A DNA stretch of 64,000 bases from Isochrysis galbana. Its lineage: Eukaryota; Haptophyta; Isochrysidales; Isochrysidaceae. Below, piece after piece: positions 42,473 through 54,500 of this stretch. How positions within the stretch are numbered: the first letter of the stretch is position 1; each line of letters opens with the position of its first letter. A program made the translations under genes and the position numbers. The notes under the pieces are model-generated. The model was given only the letters and a program-made list of their open reading frames with translations, did not search any database and had not been told where the DNA came from. Location of the stretch: positions 3,546,299 to 3,610,298 of the forward strand of contig CM030935.1 in NCBI GenBank assembly GCA_018136815.1. The letters are read 5' to 3'.

Positions 42473-44746
42473 ATGGCGCGCCGCTCGGCGCTGCTGCTGC
42501 TGGCCGTGCTGGGGTGGGCGCAGGCGGAGGAGGGGCGGGGCCGCGGTTTCGAGTGGCGCGTCTCGGTCTCGCTCGAAGGGGTGCCCCTCCTCTGCGAGAC
42601 CGCCGTGTGTGCAAGGCACGGCAGGCTGCTTGGAGTGCTCGGACCCTCGGGAGCGGGAAAGACGACACTCCTCCACGCACTCGCAGGGGCGATCCCGGCG
42701 AGCACGCGGGTGTCACTGGCGGGATGCGCGAGCACCGACGCGCCCACGCTCGCAGACGGCTCCGTAGCCCTGCTCAAGCAGGATGATGGATTCTTCGGCA
42801 TGCTGACGGTCGGGGAGACGCTCGAGGTAGCGGCAGAGCTCCAGCCGGTGGAGGCACAGCGGGAAGGCGAGGTGTGGATCGCGCTCAACCGGTCCGCGCG
42901 GGTAGAGCGGACTCTGCGAGCGCTCGGCCTCGACGCCGTGGCACACGTGAGGGTGGGCGATCGCTCTCATCGAGGCATCTCGGGCGGCGAGCTGCGGAGA
43001 CTCTCGGTGGGCTGTGCTCTGTTAGGCGACCCTCGGCTGCTCATCGCTGATGAGCCGACGTCGGGGCTTGACTCGCACCAGGCGGAGCGGGTGGTGTCGT
43101 TGCTCCGCAATCTCGCTCGTGAGCGCGCTATTCCGGCCATTGCAACCCTACACCAGCCGAAGTCCTCCATCTACCACAGCCTGGACGACCTCTTGCTTCT
43201 TGCTCCCGGGGGCCGGGTGGCGTACCACGGCCCAACCTCTCGTGCGCTAGACTACTTTCGCGCGCTCGGCTTCAGATGCCCGCCGCAAACGAATCCGGCG
43301 GAGTTCCTCATCGACTTGGTCTCGATCGACCAAGACTCGGAGCGAGACGACGACGAGGCACGTGAGCGGATCGATTTCATTGTGCGGAAGCACGCCAACA
43401 TCCGCAAGAATGATCCTCGCCACTCCAAGGACCTTCACGCCCGTTGGCGACCGTCTGCCCGCAGCGGCATGGCTCCCATTGCCTTTGGAGATTCCGCCCC
43501 GTTTTCGCTCGCCGATTCGGTGAAGCTCCACGGCTCCGACTCCGCGCAAACGAGATCGATGGCGCCTCGTGCTCGACTCCGACCATTGCTTGCAGTGCGC
43601 GGGATCGTCAGCCAAGTGCTCCGCTCGTCGCAGCATCTGCTTCGCATTGATCTCCGTGGCGATTTGAGCAATCAGGGTTCTGCGCGTCTTTCGGTTCGCC
43701 GCGCGCCCTTCCACAGACGCTTGGGGCTACTCTTGACGCGCTCTTGGAGGCAAAATGTGCGCGACCTCTCGATCAATGGGTTGAGGCTCGGGGCTTGCTT
43801 CACGCTGGCCTTCCTCTTTGCCGACATGTTTGGGTCACTCGGAGCGGCCTCAGCGGCCTCCGTCTCGTCCCGGGTGGAGCTCCTTTCGTATGCTTCCATC
43901 GTGATTTCCATGATGTCGCTTATGAAGACTCTTGACGTAGTGGGGAGGGAGCAGCGGGCTCTGGAGAGAGAGAGGTCGAGAAGGCAATACGGCTCATTCG
44001 AGTATTTGCTGGCCAAGTTGGCGGCAGAGCTGCCACTCGACGCACTTTATGCGGGTAGGTGCTGTGCCGACCACTCGATGTCTTGCACCCACTGCCTGGT
44101 ATAAAACCGGCTCCTTGGCATCGTTTGCATCGTTGTTCGTGCTGTGGCAGGGCAAGAAACGGGCCCGGCTCACTCTTCTTGCCCTGTTCCTGCTGCAGGA
44201 GGCTTTGGCGTGCTGCTGCACCGCAAGGTGGGCCTGCGCATGCCCGCCAAGGTTTTTGCGGGGACCCTCGCCCTGAATGCTGCATGTTGTTCGGCCCTCG
44301 GTCTAGCCATTGGATCGGTGGCCAACCGCGCAGAGTCTTCCTTCGTGCTCGGCATCCCCGTGTGCGTGGTACACATGGTTGTTGGCGTCATCTCACCTGC
44401 GGGTGCTTCACATAAGGCGCCATCCGCCGCCATGCGCCTCGTAGCACTGACGTCTCCGATCAAGTGGGTTATTCGTTCTATGCTGTGCTCGGAGCTTCGA
44501 GGGATGAAGCTCGTAAAGAGCTCGCTCAAGGGCGTACCTAGGATGGGTGGCCTCGCTCTAGTGCGATCAGGTGATCAAGTGTTGGAACGACTTGGTCTTG
44601 AAGATGAGACGGCTTCGCATGCGTGTGGAAGGCTAGGCTCACTCACGGCATTTTACCTGCTCGCGGCTCTAGTAGGGCAGCAACTTGCGAGCCCGCGATT
44701 TCAGCACTTGACCGCGTGCAAAAAGGATGCAACTAGGGGCCGATGA
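42473..44746 (+). CDS. ABCG-type half transporter, two exons
   Basis: Exons 42473-44054 and 44199-44746 join in phase 1 to give 709 residues. The nucleotide-binding domain comes first, as in ABCG proteins: Walker A GPSGAGKTT at 57-65, signature SGGELRRLSVG at 170-180, Walker B LLIADEP at 189-195 with D-loop SGLD, and the H-loop histidine at 227 (TLHQPKSSIYHSLDDLLLL). A linker of about 150 residues leads to the membrane domain, starting with LGLLLTRSWRQNVRD and continuing across the intron (LPLDALYAGGFGVLLHRKV) to the last helices. A hydrophobic N-terminus (ALLLLAVLGWAQA) may be a signal sequence. Half transporters dimerise to export lipids or small hydrophobic compounds; substrate unknown. 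The Q-loop region LLKQDD is present. Confidence 0.9.
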
Positions 44747-44899
44747 CTTTGACTCTGTTTGTTGTTTTGCCAATGTTGCTTGCAAGCCCAAGCCCGGAAA
44801 AACTATTAACGTAGCGTGCACACATACCCATCCCGCTAGCACTGCACGCAGGCTTACCAATTCCCACTTTGTTTTTATTCAATTATGAAAGGGAAGAGC

Positions 44900-45360
44900 A
44901 GGTGGAAAAAAACGTTTGAAATTCTCACCGTTATCCCGTAGGTATAACTCAGCCATAGGTACAAGGAGGTAGCTGCGTAGCGGACCTGCTAGGCCGAAAA
45001 AAAGGGGGGGGGGGAGCATCTGCATCTGAAGATTCTGGGCTAACACCTATTACGGACTGGGTATTTTCTACCTCCCTACCGACACCGCCCTTGCTTCCCT
45101 TCACTCCACCTCCTTCCCTTCCCCCCTTCTTTCCTTTTTACTTCGGTTTCAGGGGGCCGGCCAGGTGCACTACCTTGGGCCTGGTTCAGAGTGTGGGGAC
45201 CGGGCAGGCCTTTTGGTTGGCTAGTTAAGCCGAGGAAGGAGGAAAGATTTCCCTGTGAGCCAAGCCACCAAGCCAAGACCAAGACGCCCACGACCCACGA
45301 GGCGGGGCGTTGAGCAAGTGGCACCCCCCCGGTGCTACTAGTCGTAGTTACTACTAGAAT
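44900..45360. repeat. LINE-like tail and repeat A copy
   Basis: GAAAAAAACGTTTGAAATTCTCACC at 44906 resembles the LINE 3' terminus on the minus strand. From 45005 a G-run and CATCTGAAGATTCTGGGCTA begin a repeat A copy that continues through the pyrimidine-rich part to CACTACCTTGGGCCTGG near 45185. A reversed end, AGAATCTTCAGATG, lies at 45357-45371. Confidence 0.55.
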
Positions 45361-45499
45361 CTTCAGATGTTTGTGCTTTCTGTAGTAGATCTAGCGCATC
45401 TAGCATCTAGCGAGAATGTTCAAGAGTTATTTTGCAATGGGCCATTGTTCGGACATCAAGAAAATATGCAAGAATTGTCTCCCCGTCATTGAGTTGACA

Positions 45500-45690
45500 A
45501 GCGCAAAACGAAGTTTATACTTGGTCGACCCATGGCCCATGGGGGGTGGGGGGGGGGGCACGAGGCCCCCCCCTCCTCTCCACTCCTCCCCTGTTGTGGG
45601 GGAGGAACCACCCACTCCCTGGCCATGCCCTATGGCATGCCAGGGCCAGGATACACAGCTGACCCACTCTCCCTGGCAGGCTCGGCTGCC
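45500..45690. repeat. Repeat D copy, inverted
   Basis: Reverse complement of the 6244-6530 units: AAGTTTATACTTGGTCGACC, CCATGGGGG G-run, GGGGAGGAACCACCCACTCCC and CATGCCAGGGCCAGG. No coding content. Confidence 0.65.
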
Positions 45691-45794
45691 GTGGACGAAT
45701 ACAACGCAACCGTGACGTCGCCTATCGAAGTGATGCTGCTCTTCTTTCTACACAAAGATCACTAACCGATGAGTTGGAAAACCGCATAAAGCGG

Positions 45795-45894
45795 NNNNNN
45801 NNNNNNNNNNNNNNNNNNNNNNNNNNNNNNNNNNNNNNNNNNNNNNNNNNNNNNNNNNNNNNNNNNNNNNNNNNNNNNNNNNNNNNNNNNNNNN
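45795..45894. other. Assembly gap (100 N)
   Basis: Exactly 100 unknown bases. The gap ends at the first base of the left arm of the PiT inverted duplication, so the true left boundary of that duplication is not known. Confidence 0.99.
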
Positions 45895-47941
45895 CCTGAG
45901 CTGCGAGATAGTTTGTCTGATCCCGAGCTCAGGGAAGATGCCAACATCGGCTATCTGAGAGATGACATTCTGTCTAGGGCAACGAGCCCACGATGAGGCT
46001 GGTTGGCGGCCTTAAAGCGAGTTGCATAAGTCGGCGGTCGGGGAAAGAGGGTACGTGGTGTAGCTGCGCATGGCGGCCTCAGTCGCGTTCCAGACGTATT
46101 TAGTCGGCTCTTGTGCGGCAAGGTACTCTCCGCACGACTGCTGCAGGAAGATGGCCTGAGGTGTGTCTGGCGAGTCGAGCGAACCTGCGAGAGGAGCATG
46201 GACACCCTGCGCAACAATGAGTCCGGCGCCGATGCCGGCGATGATGAGGGTGATGATCCAGCCGAAGGCGGTCTTGCCGAGGACGAACTTGTTCACACCC
46301 TTCGAGCCCTCGAGCAGGGCGACGCCGGTCGTGGCGCCAACCTGGCAGTGGGTGGTGGAGAGCGGAAGCCCAATGTACGATCCAATGATGATCACAATCG
46401 CCGCACCAAGCTCGATGGCGAAGCCGCGGGAGGGAGTGATGACGGCCAGCTTGACTCCAATGGCCTGAATGATCTTGTATCCGTAAAGCAGAAGGCCGAG
46501 GCCGATGCCGGCACCGCCGATCGCGAGGATCCAGTAGGCATCGTCGCCCATGTTGGGCTTCTTCTCAATCTCGGCATTGTGGATGTACGCGGCGTAGATG
46601 GCCATGAAAGGACCCATGGCGTTGGCCACGTCGTTGGCGCCGTGCGCGAAGGAGTCGCAGATAGCGGTGAAAATCTGAATGTAGCGGAACACGGCCTCCG
46701 CCTTCGGGTCGAACTTCTCAGCGTTGGCGTGGATCTCCTTGACAGTGGCGGTCGCATCCTCACCGTCGCGGACCTCGTGCACGTCACGGTTCACGGAAAA
46801 CAGGCAAGCGTTCTTGACAGTCAGGCACGTCTTATCGCAGCCGGCCGCCTCAGCCGCCTTCTCGTCGCGTGCCTCACGCGCAGCCACCTTGGCCTTGGCC
46901 TTGGCCGCGGCGTCGGCGATGCCCTCGTCCGAGAACTCCTGCTCGACGTGGGCGCGGATCCTCGAGTAGGCCGGGATGAGTACAATCGCGGTGACGAGTC
47001 CAATACCACACCCCACGGCCATGGCAACCCAGCCGTTGACCTTGCCTCCAGTGCCGTTGCAAATCCAGATCTTGTAGCCCTTGGGGCAGATCTTCTTCGA
47101 GATGCCCTTCGACAGCACGAAGAAGGCGTTGATCCAAACGGCTGCCCAGATGAGGATGGGGTAAAGCGTGATGGCGCGGCTGAACGAGTTGGAGCTGCGG
47201 AGCACAAGACTGCGCACGATCAAGAAGAGGATGACGGCGAAGATGCCGGAGAGGACGGGCGAGATGACCCAGGAGAGGACAATGCCCGTGATGCCGCCCG
47301 GAATGTACAGCTTGTCGGAGCCAGACTCCTTGTACCACACGACACAGCTTGAGCCCTTGGTCACGATGGCCATGCCGACGAGACCGCCGCACGCAGAGTG
47401 CGTGGTCGAGACGGGCATCTCGAGGGCTGAGGCGAGGAGGAGCCAGATGCCGACGGCTCCAACGACGCACAGGTTGCCGTACATCAGGATCGCCGCGTCC
47501 ATGTACGTGGAGTAGCAGCCGACGTCGGCGATGCCCTTGCGAATCGTCTCCGCAACGTTCGATCCAGCGAGCACCGCGCCGGCAAACTCGAAGATGACAG
47601 CGAGCGCGCACGCCTGCTTGATCGTGAGGGCCTTGGAACCGACCGAGGTGGCGTACGCATTGGCGACGTCGTTGGCGCCGATGCCAAAGGCAGCAAACAG
47701 AGCGGCGATGGCACCAAAGACAACGATCCACGCGTATCTGTTCGCAGGAGGGGTGGAGTGCGATGGTGAGGAGGGGGTGAGGGGCGGAGGAAGGACGGTG
47801 CGCGCGTGCGTGAGCTCGCAGCTCGCGCGCGGCACCACTCACTCGCCGAGCGGGCGCATGTCGGAGTACATGAGGGACGTTGAGGGGAGGGAGCGGGGCC
47901 GGGCGGAGGAGCGCGAGAGTGGAGCCGGGGCGACGCGGTTG
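45895..47941. repeat. Left arm of PiT inverted duplication
   Basis: Base x in this arm pairs with base 96338 minus x in the right arm (48397-50443). The whole arm matches, including the transporter gene, its intron and about 115 bp of 3' flank. Only a handful of substitutions were seen. Confidence 0.95.
46012..47871 (-). CDS. PiT (SLC20/PHO4) phosphate transporter, left copy
   Basis: Exons 47871-47843 (start) and 47737-46012 join in phase 2 to give 584 residues. The first exon encodes MYSDMRPLGE, joined to YAWIVVFGAIAALFAAFG. PiT proteins carry inorganic phosphate with Na+ or H+ across the plasma membrane and have two inverted-topology signature repeats. Both are present: GIGANDVANAYATSVG near residue 30 and AHGANDVANAMGPF in the C-terminal half, each followed by the PVSTTHS / PLSTTHC motif. 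The central cytosolic loop is Ala/Lys-rich. A continuous frame through the intron also exists (start at 47838), but its N-terminus is low-complexity and the spliced form is favoured. It is the mirror copy of the gene at 48467-50326. Confidence 0.92.
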
Positions 47942-48396
47942 CAGAAGGTGGCGCGGGGGGGGGGGGGGGGGGGGGGGGGGCGGCCAACTTTGCGACGGCG
48001 TTTTGGATGGGGAGAGGGAGGGAATCAGGGAGCCGGCAGGAAGGGGTCCGGCGGGGGGGGCGGGGGGGGGGCGGGCGGAGCGCCCCCGCGCGCGAGGGAA
48101 GTAAACTGAGAGCGAATCCCCGACGGAGATTGGAACGGCCTGCGCGAACCCCCGACGGAGATGGAAGGTCCGCCGGCCACGTGCAAGCGGCGAGAAGGAG
48201 AGCCCGTCCAGCGGCAGCGCCGGGCCGCCTTTCAAATTGAGGCGTGGTGATTGGACTTCGTCGTTCCGGGAGGGGAAGGGGGGGGGGGGGGGGGAGGGGG
48301 GGAGGGGGGGGGGGGGGGGGGGGGAATCCTCCAACCTTTCCCATCGGGGGAGGAAACAGGAAATTGCAGCGTGGCCATTGTCCTTCCCAGCTCACG
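47942..48396. promoter_or_regulatory. Spacer between divergent PiT genes (putative shared promoter)
   Basis: This 455-bp segment is not palindromic. It holds G-runs at 47957-47981 and about 48282-48324, a short tandem of CCCCGACGGAGAT (near 48118 and 48152), and GGTGATTGGACTT, a reversed CCAAT-like word, at 48245-48257. The two start codons are about 600 bp apart. A bidirectional promoter is inferred from geometry only. Confidence 0.4.
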
Positions 48397-50443
48397 CAAC
48401 CGCGTCGCCCCGGCTCCACTCTCTCGCTCCTCCGCCCGGCCCCGCTCCCTCCCCTCAACGTCCCTCATGTACTCCGACATGCGCCCGCTCGGCGAGTGAG
48501 TGGTGCCGCGCGCGAGCTGCGAGCTCACGCACGCGCGCACCGTCCTTCCTCCGCCCCTCACCCCCTCCTCACCATCGCACTCCACCCCTCCTGCGAACAG
48601 ATACGCGTGGATCGTGGTCTTTGGTGCCATCGCCGCTCTGTTTGCTGCCTTTGGCATCGGCGCCAACGACGTCGCCAATGCGTACGCCACCTCGGTCGGT
48701 TCCAAGGCCCTCACGATCAAGCAGGCGTGCGCGCTCGCCGTCATCTTCGAGTTTGCCGGCGCGGTGCTCGCTGGATCGAACGTTGCGGAGACGATTCGCA
48801 AGGGCATCGCCGACGTCGGCTGCTACTCCACGTACATGGACGCGGCGATCCTGATGTACGGCAACCTGTGCGTCGTTGGAGCCGTCGGCATCTGGCTCCT
48901 CCTCGCCTCAGCCCTCGAGATGCCCGTCTCGACCACGCACTCAGCGTGCGGCGGTCTCGTCGGCATGGCCATCGTGACCAAGGGCTCAAGCTGTGTCGTG
49001 TGGTACAAGGAGTCTGGCTCCGACAAGCTGTACATTCCGGGCGGCATCACGGGCATTGTCCTCTCCTGGGTCATCTCGCCCGTCCTCTCCGGCATCTTCG
49101 CCGTCATCCTCTTCTTGATCGTGCGCAGTCTTGTGCTCCGCAGCTCCAACTCGTTCAGCCGCGCCATCACGTTTTACCCCATCCTCATCTGGGCAGCCGT
49201 TTGGATCAACGCCTTCTTCGTGCTGTCGAAGGGCATCTCGAAGAAGATCTGCCCCAAGGGCTACAAGATCTGGATTTGCAACGGCACTGGAGGCAAGGTC
49301 AACGGCTGGGTTGCCATGGCCGTGGGGTGTGGTATCGGACTCGTCACCGCGATTGTACTCATCCCGGCCTACTCGAGGATCCGCGCCCACGTCGAGCAGG
49401 AGTTCTCGGACGAGGGCATCGCCGACGCCGCGGCCAAGGCCAAGGCCAAGGTGGCTGCGCGTGAGGCACGCGACGAGAAGGCGGCTGAGGCGGCCGGCTG
49501 CGATAAGACGTGCCTGACTGTCAAGAACGCTTGCCTGTTTTCCGTGAACCGTGACGTGCACGAGGTCCGCGACGGTGAGGATGCGACCGCCACTGTCAAG
49601 GAGATCCACGCCAACGCTGAGAAGTTCGACCCGAAGGCGGAGGCCGTGTTCCGCTACATTCAGATTTTCACCGCTATCTGCGACTCCTTCGCGCACGGCG
49701 CCAACGACGTGGCCAACGCCATGGGTCCTTTCATGGCCATCTACGCCGCGTACATCCACAATGCCGAGATTGAGAAGAAGCCCAACATGGGCGACGATGC
49801 CTACTGGATCCTCGCGATCGGCGGTGCCGGCATCGGCCTCGGCCTTCTGCTTTACGGATACAAGATCATTCAGGCCATTGGAGTCAAGCTGGCCGTCATC
49901 ACTCCCTCCCGCGGCTTCGCCATCGAGCTTGGTGCGGCGATTGTGATCATCATTGGATCGTACATTGGGCTTCCGCTCTCCACCACCCACTGCCAGGTTG
50001 GCGCCACGACCGGCGTCGCCCTGCTCGAGGGCTCGAAGGGTGTGAACAAGTTCGTCCTCGGCAAGACCGCCTTCGGCTGGATCATCACCCTCATCATCGC
50101 CGGCATCGGCGCCGGACTCATTGTTGCGCAGGGTGTCCATGCTCCTCTCGCAGGTTCGCTCGACTCGCCAGACACACCTCAGGCCATCTTCCTGCAGCAG
50201 TCGTGCGGAGAGTACCTTGCCGCACAAGAGCCGACTAAATACGTGTGGAACGCGACTGAGGCCGCCATGCGCAGCTACACCACGTACCCTCTTTCCCCGA
50301 CCGCCGACTTATGCAACTCGCTTTAAGGCCGCCAACCAGCCTCATCGTGGGCTCGTTGCCCTAGACAGAATGTCATCTCTCAGATAGCCGATGTTGGCAT
50401 CTTCCCTGAGCTCGGGATCAGACAAACTATCTCGCAGCTCAGG
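48397..50443. repeat. Right arm of PiT inverted duplication
   Basis: Mirror of 45895-47941 about an axis at 48169. Similarity is known to reach at least 50443; beyond this the left counterpart falls in the gap. Confidence 0.95.
48467..50326 (+). CDS. PiT (SLC20/PHO4) phosphate transporter, right copy
   Basis: Exons 48467-48495 and 48601-50326 (584 residues), the exact mirror of the left gene. Differences noted by eye: Phe in ITFYPILIW versus Leu in the left copy, and silent third-position changes near 48608, 48930, 49335 and 50232. Function and motifs are as for the left copy: two GANDVANA signatures and two STTH motifs, with a hydrophilic central loop. The nearly all-silent differences suggest both copies were kept under selection, or that they are two alleles. 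The 3' flank carries a minisatellite starting at about 50447. Confidence 0.93.
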
Positions 50444-50446
50444 CGC

Positions 50447-50960
50447 CTGTGCTGGGTTGCTCCTTACACACCGTTCAGCCTTCTTCGAGCCGCACACAAA
50501 TGTGCTGGCCATACCCGCACTGACCTGAACGAGAGCAAGTCGACACGAGGCGACAGCTGAGATTCCAAAAGAACCTCGACTCGGTGGAAGGGATGGGAGC
50601 GATTCTGAGTGTCTCGGGCTCAGTAAGAAGCCTGCGCCAGCTATTGCTCCGTGCTTTTCGTTTCTGCTTGCTTTGAGCCGCACCCAAATGTGCTGGCCAA
50701 GTCTGCATTGCCTTGTACGAGTGCGCGTTGAGACGCGCCAGCTGAAATTCCAATGAGGATGGCTGGACTCGGTTGAGGCGATTCGTGAAGTCTTGGGCCT
50801 AGGAGCCTGCGCCAGCTGTCGCTCCACTCTGTTCAGCTTCCTTTGAGTCGCACCCAAGTGTGCTGGCTTCACCTGCACTGGTCTGAACGAGTGGAAGTAT
50901 TTTATGAGGCGACAGCTAAATTTCCAAATGTTAGGACTTGGTGAAGGGAATGGGAGACCT
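50447..50960. repeat. Minisatellite, three ~180-bp units
   Basis: Units start near 50450, 50631 and 50807. Each runs CCTGCGCCAGCT..GCTCC, GAGCCGCACCCAAATGTGCTGGCC, GAACGAG, AGGCGACAGCTGAGATTCCA and GACTCGGT-like blocks, diverged 15-25%. A 218-codon minus-strand frame spans all three units but is not conserved from unit to unit, so no protein is called. Confidence 0.75.
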
Positions 50961-50964
50961 GTCA

Positions 50965-51240
50965 CATTAAAAAAAACTTTGTTGGAGGCGCCCGTCACGC
51001 TGCTAGTGACACATACCCTCCCACGGTTCCGACGCCTCGCCTATACCCCTACCGCTGCTTCCCTTGCTGCTCCCCCCCCCTCGTTCCTTTTTCTTCGGTT
51101 TTGGTGGGTCGGCCCATGTACACTTCTTTGGGCCTCGCGCTTAGGGGTGGGGCAGGCCTCTTGTGCTTATCTGTGGTGGCCTCGGGTCAAGTCCGTGCCT
51201 TTGTGGGGGCCCGGCCTTTCGGCCTCCCCCATTGGATTTC
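50965..51240. repeat. Repeat A-related segment
   Basis: An A-run at 50969 is followed by a diverged start, then CCCCCCTCGTTCCTTTTTCTTCGG and TGGGTCGGCCCATGTACACTTC, resembling the middle of repeat A at 300-360. The terminal GATCTGAAGATTC is absent. Confidence 0.4.
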
Positions 51241-51504
51241 TAGGGCGGTCACTCACTCTTTTTAACCACTATTTTCCGCCTCCCCTGGGTGTCCAAGGAT
51301 TCCGCAGGGTCCCCCCCTACCTGCCCCGGCAACCGGCAACCGTCTCCCCCCCCCACGAACCCCCTCCCGCCCCACGAAAGGCAATGGCGTCGGTGAGTGA
51401 CCCCCCTCCCTTCCCCCGGGCGTGGCGGTCTATTTTGGGAGAATGACACGGTCGCCCACGGGAGGGAATCAGAGAAATGAATAAGGGGCGCATCACTATA
51501 AGAA

Positions 51505-54500
51505 AAAAAAAACTTCTTAATGATCTCACCGCGCGCGCGACACTGACATCCTCCATCTGACAGCCGCGCCCGCATCCCTTATCACTCCCTCGCACTCGCC
51601 TTGCGGCTCGTCCCCTTGTGCTCTACTTAGGGGCCCAGTACTTGGGGTTTCCAGTGGCAGGCGGCGTGCACCGATCCCCGACGGACGGCTCTTCGGCCTT
51701 CCCTCGCGCCATCGAGCGATCGGCTTCTATTGGGGTATTTAAGGTTGGGGCTACCTTAAGAGTCGGACTCGGGGTTATGTATGTACCGGGTCGGCGCTGT
51801 TGGGTTTTTTTTTTGGGGGGGGGGTGTGAGGTGTGGTGTTCGTCAGGTTTTCAGGCTACCTTTCCCGCTATGTCGAGTGCGTGTGCCACCAGGGACAGAT
51901 TCACGCTCATCGCGAGGACACCTTTGTCATTCATCTTAAATATTGGGGCGCTAAGATCTCTTGCGTCTTTAATCTTTGGTTTTCTGCCTCTGGAGGCTTG
52001 GTGCGTACGTGCCGGCGAGGTTTTGTTAGAGGCTTCGAGGCCCCGTACGAGGATCGTGAATCTGGTCAAGGTACGTTCGATGACGGGTATATAATGGAAG
52101 GGGTGATTGTCGTATTCGACTTTGTAGAAGTCGCCTATTATGTATCTCCATGCTACTATGTATAGGGTTTTGAGGCTATCGGGCGTCGGTGTACTCGGGT
52201 ATGCGAAGAGTCTGTCCTTTATTTTCTGTGTCGCTGTCCTTTTGCGTTCCGGCGTGAAACCCGCTATCGCTTCTATGGTCTCGAAGATTGGCTTCGTGGC
52301 TGAGCACCTGGCTAAGTGGGTCGAGCTCTCGTGGTATTTTCCGCATAGTCTGCAGGTATTCGTGGTCGCCGTGGCGAAGCGATTCCGCGTACCAATCCTC
52401 CTGTGGGTGATGTGTTTGAAGTGTGGGTGTTTGTCCGTGTGTTTTAGTAGGGGTAGGGTGTATAAGCTGGCCACGTGCTTCCACTCCTCGTGGGTTAGGT
52501 TGATTCTACGGGCCCATGCCTCGCTTGCCGGCTGGGGCTTGTTATTTGGTATGTTTTTCTCTAGCACCTGTGTTATGTCCGAGACCGTGGTGAGGTCCAG
52601 GTGTTTTTTACCGTCCATTGTATACTCGTCCGCTAGCGGGTATTCCGCGTATTTGGGGCCTTTCAACCCTCCCTCCCATCTAGCGGGGGGGTGGTATAGT
52701 CGGGCTTCTTCTGGGGTCGCGACCCCCGTCCGGTCGGCCGGCTCTCCGAGGTAATTCGTGTTGGTGTGAATCCATATGTTGTTCATCTTAGTTATGTATG
52801 TTTCGTTGTCGGATACTCTGATTTCCGGCGGGGCCTCAATGCCCGCCTTATTGTCGCGTGTTCCGTTTTCGCTGGTCCCCTCCGGGTCAGACCCGGGCGC
52901 CGGGTCTAGTTGCGCTTTTCCAAGGAGACTCGAGGCTTGTTGTACTATCGACGCCCACGAGTCTAAGAAGCTTTCCTTGGTTATTTTGCTACCCGCGTGT
53001 TCGAATATCTCCGGGAGGTGTTCTAGATATTGGGCGCATTCCTCTTTCGTGTAGGGTGTGTCTAGGTTGTTATCCTTGAACACGTTATGCACGACGTGTG
53101 TGTGGAGGGATTGCCATAGGCTTGCCCAAGCGGCGCGCATACGTGGCGGTTGTTCGTGCGGGTTGCACCATATCGGTTGCGAGAGCGCACCCTCTATCGA
53201 TAGGCGAGAGCGCTGGATATCGAGTGATCTAAAGGTGTTTAGCGCGTCCTTCCAAAATATTGGAAGCGCCGGGTTACCTCTGAGGCTGCGCGTAAGAGAG
53301 GCGGGGGGAATTGTGGAGAAGACCGCGCCACGACCCAGCCCAGTGCGGCAGAACCACGCGTCTAGCGCGTGTTTCCATGATGCTTTTCTTGCGTTGAGGT
53401 AGTTCAGTATCCACTTAGCTTGTAGAGCTTTTACGTGGTTTGTCCAGTTTAGTAGGCCTGTTCCCAACGTGCGCGTCGCGTTTTGCGTGTTGTTAATTGG
53501 GTAGTGTGGGTATTTCACCCATTGGTATTTCCTCCCTGTGTAGGGGCTTTCCCAAAGAATCTTGTCCGCCGCTTTTTGGATTCTTGCGTTGAACCATTTG
53601 GGAGGTGCTAAGGTTTGCATCCAGTACCTAGGCGTGCCGTAAATTATAAAGTTCACTATATTAGTCCTGCCGAAGATCGACATATGGCGTGTGAACGGCG
53701 CTAATTGGGCTGCTTTATTGTCTACCTTGTCCGCTAGCTTTTTCCAAAAGGGCTTAAGCGCCTCCGGGGCTCCTAGTGGCACGCCTAGTATCACGAGGTA
53801 TTGGTCATTTTCGATCCAGTTATATTTGCGCATATCCCACGGTGGTTTGGTCCTTAATTGTGAACCCATCCTAATGCCTTGGAATTTAGACTCGTTGGTT
53901 TTGCCTCCCGTCGCTTGCTCGTGGGCTTTCACCCATTGGAGCGCTTTTTTCAGGCTTGCGTAGTCCCTGGTTATCAGGGCTGTGTCATCCGCGAATTGGT
54001 TTATTTTGAGGTTGTATCCGTTGAGATCGACTCCTTCGATGTCGGGGTCCTCGTTTATGGCTCGCGTCAGCGCTTCGGTGGTTAGAAGAAAGGTGAGTGG
54101 CGACAGGGGGCATCCTTGAGGCATCCCGCTACCGACCGTGAAGGGGTAACTACGGCCGCCGTTGATCTTTATCGTCCGAATGGGTTTCGCTGCATCGCTG
54201 GTGAGGGCTTTCGCCAATCGCTGGAAGTCTGGGCCGAAGTTTAAGAGGCGTAGGGCGAGATGGTAGAATTCCCAGCTGACTCTGTCGAATGCTTTCTCCC
54301 AGTCTAGTGCTAGGAGAAGGCCCGGCTCCCCTGTTTCGTCTAGGTATGCCCTTGTTAATTGGAGTAGGTGCGTAGATTCGCTAATCAATCTCCTAGGTAC
54401 GAATCCTAGTTGGTTGCTTGATATTATGTTTCCAATCACTTTGCTAAGTCTAGTAGTTAGTATTTTCGCCAGAATCTTATAATCACTTTGTAACAGTGTT

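Noticed and set aside
42100-42786. Frames rich in Glu/Arg or Leu/Ser around 42100-42780
   Set aside because: Products of the (GA)n tract on either strand.
48244-49464. 406-codon His/Arg-rich frame overlapping PiT
   Set aside because: An out-of-frame shadow starting in a G-run; composition is biased and no domain is seen.
48986-50227. 413-codon frame antisense to the right PiT gene (and its mirror at 46111-47352)
   Set aside because: A shadow of the GC-rich PiT coding strand: no family similarity, present only because the sense gene lacks certain codons.
45895-50443. Simple fold-back (single-molecule chimera) explanation for the PiT inverted repeat
   Set aside because: The arms differ at several, mainly silent, sites; a fold-back copy would be identical. 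Haplotype misjoining remains open.
50342-50998. 218-codon minus frame across the minisatellite
   Set aside because: Not conserved from unit to unit; chance openness of a 180-bp tandem repeat.
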